From assembly GCA_024734495.1 (NCBI GenBank), contig JALMQS010000066.1, positions 5,858,280 through 5,922,279 on the forward strand: DNA of 64,000 nt. Direction: 5' to 3'. The translations under genes and the position numbers were made by a program. The notes under the pieces are model-generated. The model did no database searches. It was not told the DNA's origin and worked only from the letters and a program-made list of their open reading frames with translations. Positions 36,501-45,500 of this stretch are shown here, piece after piece (positions within the stretch are counted from its first letter, which is position 1; every line of letters begins with the position of its first letter). Source of the stretch: Forficula auricularia (taxonomy: Eukaryota > Arthropoda > Insecta > Dermaptera > Forficulidae).

Positions 36501-39500
36501 TGTAATTTTCTAACTTTTGCGTTATTTTCTAAAAATATATGATTTTATTATTTCAGAGTGATCTTTAAAAATATTTGATCCCAAGCTGTTACTTTATTTT
36601 GAAAAATTAAAACACTCCTCAAAATAAAAATAAATACGAGTAAATTTAAAATAAATAAATAAATAATAAAATAAAATAATTTTGAATAATACAGAAAAAA
36701 TATTAGAAATCATATGAAACATAAGTCAAATATGCAAAAATAAAATTTAAGTAGAATCCACCCTCTGTATTAAATCCCTCCGAAAGTGAGTTCGGTTAAT
36801 TTTTAATTTAATTTTTCAATAGGTATATGAAATATATGAATATTAAAAAGAAAAAGGAGAAATCATTAGAGAGTCAATTAATTTGGTTCAAATGTAATTC
36901 TCTAGATTTCAGTGCTATTTAGACGTAATTCGTTGCATGTTTATTCATTTAAGTCTCCAAAAAAAAATTCAAACAATTTAAAATTAATAATCTACGAGGA
37001 TGGTTTGATAAGTTTCAGGCCTGACCCAGAGATTGCGTCAGCAGTTTTAATTTTTGACTCCTATTCTATAGTACTAACCTAAACTAACTTGTATACCAAT
37101 TTTTAGTTCGACTCTTCTGTTAATATAGATTTGACACCCTATTGAAGAAAAAATCTGAGTTGTTTGTGTCAAAATGGAAAAAATTGGAGAAGCCCGCGAT
37201 CATAAAATACTTCTATTTGAAAGGCTTAACACCAATTTAAATCAAAGAAGAAATGGATTCAACACTGAAAAACTCTTCTCCATCATATTCAACGGTCAAA
37301 CAGTGGATTTATGAATTTAAGAAAAGTCGGACGAGCACTGATGACGAACCAGGTTCAAGACGCCTGATTGAGATCCCAACTGGCGAAATGTTCAAAAAAA
37401 TACATAAAATCGTGCTAGAAGTCCGCAGATTGAAAATAAGTGAGATACTTGAGACTACTGGGATGTCAACTGAAGGTGTACACAAAGTTTTACATCAACA
37501 TTTGTGAATGGAACAGCTCTGTGTTAGGTGGGTGCCGCGTTTGCTAACAATCGATCAAAAGTTGCGCCGGAAGATTGATTCAACCGAGAATTTGGCAATG
37601 TAACAGTCCATTCAAAAAGTCCATAGGATGACACATAGATAGCGTTACTAGAATTTTTCCATATGATTCTTATTTAGTACTAACCTTCAAACGATACGTG
37701 TATAAATTTGACAGCAATCTGACTATTGATTCGTGAGTTATAGCATTTTGTGTGAAGCAAATTTTGTTATTGAAAAAAATGGAAAAAAGGGAATTTCGAG
37801 TTTTAATAAAGCATTGCTTTTTGATGAAAAAAATACAGTAGAAACCAAACAATGGCTTGATAAAAATTATCCGAACTCTGCTACATCGAGACAAATGGTA
37901 GAGAAGTGAATTGCTGAATTTAAACGTGGTCGTACCAGCACAAATGATGCAGAGCGCAGTGGACGCCCAAATGAAGCTGTTATTCCAGAAAACATAAAAA
38001 AATCCACAAATTGGTTATGAACGACCGCAAATTGAAAGTGCACGAGCTAGCTGACATTGTAAAGATATCAATTGGTAGTGTTTTTACCATTTTACACGAA
38101 CATTTGGATATGCGAAAGCTCTGTGCAAAGTAGGTGCCGCGTGAGCTCACAGTCGACCAAAAACAACAACGAATCGATGCTTCAGAGGAGTGTTTGGCGC
38201 TGTTAAACCGCAATAAAATAGAATTCTATCGTCGATATGGGACAATGGATGAGACATGGCTTCACTATTACACATCAGAATCCAAAAGACAGTCAGCTGA
38301 GTGGACAGCAGTCGACGAACCGAATCCAAAGCGAGCAAAGACGCAACAGTCGGCCGGTAAGGTGTTATAAGTGATATTCCAGCGAATTTTTAGCTGTTGA
38401 TGAAACTTGAGTCCACCATTATACGCCGTAATAATAATCAACAGTCCAAACAATGGGCAAAATTAGATGAAGCACCTCAAAGAAGGAAAAAACAATTTTA
38501 TCTGCGAATAAGGTTATGGCGAATATTTTTTGGAATTTGAAAGGAATTATCTTCATTGATTATGTTGAGAAGGGTAGAACCATCAATGGTGTATACTACG
38601 CAGGGTTATTACAACGTTTGAGTGATATAGTAAAGAAAAAACTACTGCATTTGGGAAAGAAAAGAATCTTGTTTTTGAGTTGACAATGCACCACCAGTAG
38701 TTGCGATGGCTAAAATCAACGAATTGAAGTACGAATGGATCGCCCAACCACCGTATTCACCAGATTTAGCCCCCAGCGTATTTCATCTGTTTCCTAACCT
38801 CAAAAAATTGCTCAGAGGAAAAGGATTTGTGAGTCATCAATGCTGTCAATGAGTATTTTGAGGGACTTGACAAATCACACTATAAAAATGGTATCATTAG
38901 AGCAGCTATTCTCAACCGCTGGTCCGGCGCACCACCAGTGGTCCGCAGAGAAATTTTACTAGTCCGCATATATATATATATATAGTTACATATCTTTACA
39001 TTTAAATATTATTGTAAGTAAATGATAATAAAAATGTTACAATTAACTTATATAGTAGTTCTTTAATACCGAGTAAAATTTTGTTGTTAAAAAAATATCA
39101 CTGGTCCGCGAATTTTTTTTACAAATTTTACTGGTCCGCGGGCCAAAAAAGGTTGAGAAACGCTGCATTAGAGCACCATTATGAAAAATGTATTAGTCTT
39201 GATAAAGATTATGTTAAAAAATACAACTTAAAAAAATCCAAAAAATTTATTTTTTCTTTGTCAGGCCTGAAACTTATAAAACCATCCTCGTAGATTATTA
39301 ATTTTAAATTGTTTGAATTTTTTTTTTGGAGACTTAAATGAATAAACATGCAACGAATCACGTCTAAATAGCACTGAAATCTAGAGAATTACATTTGAAC
39401 CAAATTAATTGACTCTCTAATGATTTCTCCTTTTTCTTTTTAATATTCATATATTTCATATACCTATTGAAAAATTAAATTAAAAATTAACCGAACTCAC

Positions 39501-42500
39501 TTTCGGAGGGATTTAATACAGAGGGTGGATTCTACTTAAATTTTATTTTTGCATATTTGACTTATGTTTCATATGATTTATAATATTTTTTCTGTATTAT
39601 TCAAAATTATTTTATTTTATTATTTATTTATTTATTTTAAATTTACTCGTATTTATTTTTATTTTGAGGAGTGTTTTAATTTTTCAAAATAAAGTAACAG
39701 CTTGGGATCAAATATTTTTAAAGATCACTCTGAAATAAAAAAAATCATATATTCTTAGAAAATAACGCAAAAGTTAGAAAATTACAGTAAAATTTAAAGA
39801 GTTATTCAGCCTAGTAATGCACACGTATTTGTTCACGTCTATCTAGTGAATCATCACGCAGCCTGCAGGCCGCTAGTAGGCCAGCTATAGGTACAGTTGG
39901 AACTTGTCGGATTTATTCTTTGAATAGATTCCCTCATCCTGGCACCCATACCTCATTTTGAAAACAAATATAAGTTCATACAAGCTAGTAGATATTTGTA
40001 TATAGTATTTGAATGCGCCCACAACATGGGTAGACACGTTCACAATAAAAAATATTTTTCATGGGGCCCGTGAAAAAATGTTAGTTTTTTTTTTTTAAGT
40101 TTTAGTAGATCACAAGGCTAAAAATGTTGATATCTATCCAGTAGGGGCTCAGGATTTTATTTGGGGGGCTTATGTACCTGGGTTCTGCAGCCCCTGGAAA
40201 ATTGCATAAATATGGGCTTCAAAAAGTAGTTTTTAGAAGCGATTTTTATCCTCTGAAAAATTAAAAACAAACATAAAAAGAGCGCTTGAAGAAGGGGAAA
40301 AGAGACAGGGCTACCTATGTTATTATATGTATAATACTAATAATATACTTAGGGCCAGTTGTATGTCGGTTGGTAAAGTCTTTGTAAAAGTTGACAAAGG
40401 GTAAAACCTTAGAATTCACCTTGTGCCCAGCGGGATGGCCAATCAGATGAAACGCTTGTCATCTGATTGGCCATCTGGCCGGGCACAAGGTGAATTCTAA
40501 GGTTTTGCCCTTTGTCAACATTTACAAAGACTTTACCAACCGACATAAAACTGGCTTTTAGACTATAGTTTATATAGTAAACTTATAATTAAATTAGTCT
40601 TGTATATCATATTACTATAATAAAGCTGGAGAATTTGTATGTACGTATGTTTCATCGCGCTAATCTCAGGAAATACTAATCCGGTTTGAATTTGATCTTA
40701 CAAAATTAAAACTTTTTTTTTCTGGAAACCATTTGATGGGGCCGCCACTGTATCTATCCTTATATTATGTAAAACAAATAAGCGTTCCCTTATATTATTC
40801 GGGGGCCCTAGTATTGATTTCATTCAATTTTTTTTCCTGCTATGTTTGAATCGCGATACTTTCTATTCTCTTTTTCTTTTCAAGACGCAAGGGTTCACTC
40901 GAACCTTTTCGATACAACATATTCTTGTACCAATTTCATTAAAAAAAAAGTTTTTACTGAACCCAAAATAAAAAAAAAACAAAAAAAATTGTTAGTCTAC
41001 CTATTAAACTAGTTGACCAAAATTTAAGCCGTTTATTTTGAAAGTGGCCTAAGTCCATTATTTGTTATTTTGAGATATTTGTATTTATATTTTTATAAAT
41101 ACATATATTTATATATATTTATTTTGACGAATTCATGATGATATTGTACTCCTTTGGCTATGATATTATAAATTTGAAAAGAAGACATCTATGTCTAACT
41201 AAATCTGTCATTAACTCATTTTTTTCAAAATTGGAGTTAGGCCACTTTCAAAATAAACGGCTTATTTATATTAAACAAATAATATATCTATAATAATAAT
41301 GGGCTTGCGCGACGACGTCGTGATCCCTCTGATTAGTCGTGCTTTGGAGTTAAATAAATATGGGTGAATTCAAAAATAATTAAAAATCTCAAATTTACAA
41401 ACAAAAATACTAGAAAAGTGGGGTCGAGAGGGGGGGCACGGGAGTCTAGGGTGTGTAGCCCTCTAGCCAGCAAGATGCCCGGCGAGGGCGGGCTTCGAAG
41501 CTGATTTTAAAATAATTTATATATGTATACGATTGGATTCAATATTTTGTTATTCACTCTCACTTTAAAAACTTTAAAATATATTTATATCTATTTTAAA
41601 TAATCATTTTGAAGGAAATTAAAACGCTTCCTCGAGAATGCAAGTTTCTAATTAAAAAAAATACATTTTAGAAAATTTAATTATTCTCAAAGAGTTTTAG
41701 AGCCACAAAAATCAATTTTTGGTGATAATTCGTCTTTAATCGCTCTTATTGACTAAAACATCTATATTTTCCTAAAATTAAAAACAAAACAAAAAAATAA
41801 AAGGTCCCATAAAGCTAAACTATTCATATGAATTAGTAGTTTCTAACACATGTTTTGTTTTGTTTTTTCACAAAAATTAATCAGGAAAATAGATAGATAA
41901 TAGTTTCTATTCTAATACCCCAACCCCATAGATTTAGCATTAAGAAGATTTTTTGAAAATAATTAAATTTCCTAAAAATATATTTATATTATTGCACTAA
42001 ATTTGAAGCTTTGGTCGTTAAGAGCAATTAAGGATGAATTCTTTTTCGGGCTAAAAAGAAACTCTAAAGACCAGTTTCTTGATATCTTAAATATAAAAAT
42101 ATTGAATTAAAAGTAAACCTAAATAATTTCAGAAGGGGTATGTGGTATCTTCCTGATGTTTACTGTTCATTATCAATCTAATATCCTTTTCTTTCTTTCT
42201 TTTTATTCACTTCTCTTTCATTTTTAACGGGTCTCAATTTGGTTTAAAAAAAAACTTTCTTCTTTTTTGAATATATTAAAACACAATCCGGTTCTAATTA
42301 AAATCAGGCGAAGAAAAAAAAAGAAAAAAAGACTACTACAGTTACATATCGAAAATGAAAAAAGAGGTCACGTAATTTTTACCTTAAACAAAGGGAAGTT
42401 GCTTACAAAAAAATAAAATAATATCAAATTTTGGTTTCAGTTCGATTAAACATGTAAGCATTTAAAAAAATAAGGAAATGTTCGAATCCAAAGACGAAGA

Positions 42501-45500
42501 AACAATAAGAATAAATCAGAGTGTGTTAGTTTTATATAATTAAAAATACACACACACACATCAGGGACCAACCACCACTCCCTAGAAATCATCTAGCCTA
42601 CCCTATATTATGTATGTATATATAAATTTATAAATGCAAATCCAATAAATTATAAGATAAATCCATTTTAAAATTGTATTGAATATTATGATCATAGATT
42701 AATATAGAGTGGAAGGCTACCGAATATCGAAAAGTGCTCGGAGAACATTATTCTTAGTCCATTAAGATCATAGTCATAGGACATGAAAAGCCTTTGTAAT
42801 AGATAACAGATTCATACAGGCTTTATGCTAAACGTTCATTTAGAAAGTTCTCCAACGTACAAATTTATAGATTAAAATATTATTAAATTTGCCTAGTTCT
42901 CGACGTCTATGTTTTGTGAAAGGTTGCTTTCGCGATACAAATTAAGATAAAGAACATACTTTTTTTAAACGACCTAAAAACCCTGAAATGTGAGTACCCT
43001 ATATAAAATTAACTAGTAATTTATTTCTTTGATTTTTATATGTTAATTCTTTAATAATTTAATTATAGAGCTAAAGAGAGCGGTTCCCGCCATTTTATTG
43101 CCCATTCTGAACCGCCAGAGAGCTCTGTAACTAGTAGGCGCTAAAATACATTGGCTCCTTATGGACCCTTCCACTCTATATTACTCTATCATTACGATTA
43201 TCACAATAATGTTATATTAATGTATAGCTATATTATTTTAAAAAAGCTAATAAATGACAGTAAAAGACCAACCGCAAGGCGCCTCAGGAAATCCAGAGTA
43301 ACGTTATGGAAAACCGAGGGGTGAACCGCGACCTAATATGCTGTACACCTACTTCCACTTGTACTTCCAAATATTTCCAAGTACTTCCAAATATTTCCAA
43401 GTACTATTTCCAAGTGTTTCCAAATATTTCCAAGTAATTCCAAATATTTGCAAGTACATCCAAATATTTTCAAATACTTCCAAAGAGGTGTACACCTATT
43501 TCCAATCGCGGATCACCCCTCGTAGAAAACCATCCCTATGAAAAGGATACTGTTAAAAATTGTTTTAAATGAAAATGACAATTATTTGTAAACTTTTTAA
43601 TTTAATAAAAATTGTAATAAAAAATCTCTCAGGTTCATTAATTTTCAAAGATGATTAAATCAATGAAGTGCAGATTAAGATGGATAGCAAGCACATTCTA
43701 AAATGAATGTGTAGACTGAATAAACGAGAAACTTAAAAACAATCGAAATTTTCTAAAAATTGTTTTAATAAATGTAGTATTTTACTTTAAAATTATCAGT
43801 TATCCGGCTTGAATGTATATATAATTTAATTATTTTTATGAGTGTATATTTATTTATATTAATCAGAAGACACACTAAGTTTTTGATATATTGATAACAA
43901 CTTTCTTACTAGAATCAGGGTTGGATTAAAGGGGATTTGTGCCCCCGGCGGCACATTATGGGAAGCGGCAAATTTTATGTAATATATATAGTATATTTAA
44001 TAATGGGGGTTAGAGGGAGAGGAGGCAAATTTAAACTTGTTCCCCCTGGCAAAAGACCTAGATCCGGTTTTGGTGAGTATTCGAAGAAAGGTGAATGGAC
44101 CATCTTACAACTATGGATTTTCATACAAGGGGTATTCATTCCTAAGAGTAAAAATAAAATATCTATAAATAAATTATAAAGATGAAGGCCAAGGCTTTGA
44201 AATTATTGTCTTTATGACAATTAAGTTTATATGTACCTATATTCTTTTAATTATAGGCAGGGTCTATCAGAGGGGACAAGAGGGGCAGCTACCCCGAGCC
44301 TCACAATTTCAGGGGCCTCATCGTATCTGAATTTGTTAATTTTGAAGGGAGCAAAGTTTCTGAAAAATAAATATTAAATAAAATTTTCTTTTATTGTATT
44401 TTTCAGAGATTTATTTTGAATTTTGAAGGTCCTCGAAAATATTATTTGCCCAAAGCCTCGCATTTTCTCTGAAAAGCCTTGATTATTATACGGTAAGGTG
44501 TATGTTTATTTAGATAAAGGACATCCCCAGTGATTTTTTTTTCTTAAAAATCTTTCCTGTTCATTAGCAAAAACGCTTTTAATTAAAAAATAAAGATCAA
44601 GTATTTCTTAAACATGAAAGACCAAAAAACTGCCAATAGACCTCAACTCCATTTAAGATACAAATTAAAAGAAGAGGAATAATAAAAAATTTTAATAATG
44701 AGATTAATATTGAAAAACTTTTTTATTCTATAAAAAAAATAAAAATTTATTAGAAGAAATTATCTCTTCGGAGAGAGATGGACTGGTAGAAATTTTGATG
44801 GATAAGTGATGGAAAGGCCTCCTTTCAAACCCTGAAGAAGGAGGGAAAATCCTCCGGAACGTTGGTTTTTGAGTGATGAAAAAAATGAATGTCCAATAAA
44901 TCTATTTTATTTGAGAGAATTTTTTTCATTATCCTTGGGCTGCCTTTCCATGACTTATCAATTAATAAATACAAATATTTTATAAAAATCAATCTTCGAA
45001 ATGTTATTAAATATCAAAAGATTTCGTTAATAAATAAAAATATTTTTATAATCGTTTGAGGATTATTTTTTATAAAAGATTTGTATTTATTTATAAATTA
45101 AATGATGAGAAAAGGTGGATTTAAAATTGTGTTAAGGGAGAATCAAAATAATTTATTTAATATGTTTCACCAAGAACCTACACCATTCTCCTTAACACAA
45201 TTTTAAATTCACCTTTTTCTCATCATTTTATTTATAAATAAATACAAATCTTTTATATAAAATAATGATGAAACTTATTAAATAAATTATTTTGATTATT
45301 TATGTCCATCGATTAAATTAATAAATTGTTGTAGGGAAATAAGGATAATAGCTTATGCAAATAATTTTTTATTTTTTGCCAACGTTTCATCAACTTTGTT
45401 GACTTCCTCAGGGCTCAAACAAATTAACTTGTTTTCATATTTGTCATTCTATCAATATTGATTCTTAGCAAACACAAGGCCAGTCATCGAACAGAACAAT

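Larger units (their letters stand above)
36995..39290 (+). mobile_element. Mariner element, degraded and nested, at the palindrome dyad
   Basis: The 31-bp terminal repeats CGAGGATGGTTTGATAAGTT.. (36995-37025) and complement (39260-39290) are flanked by TA. The transposase starts near 37173 with a helix-turn-helix region (WIYEFKKSRTSTDDEPGSRR, STEGVHKVLHQHL). It continues with VPRLLTIDQK, later DET*VHHYTP, IFIDYVEKGRTINGVYYAGL, VDNAPPVVAM and PPYSPDLAPSVFHLF, and ends EKCISLDKDYVKKYN. Stops and shifts are frequent, and the PSD aspartate of the family's catalytic triad is Val. Removing the two inserts (about 770 and 270 bp) leaves about 1.26 kb, the usual mariner length. Confidence 0.9.

Noticed and set aside
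43916..44075. hAT element starting CAGGGTTGGATTAA
   Set aside because: No matching inverted end and no 8-bp duplication could be found.
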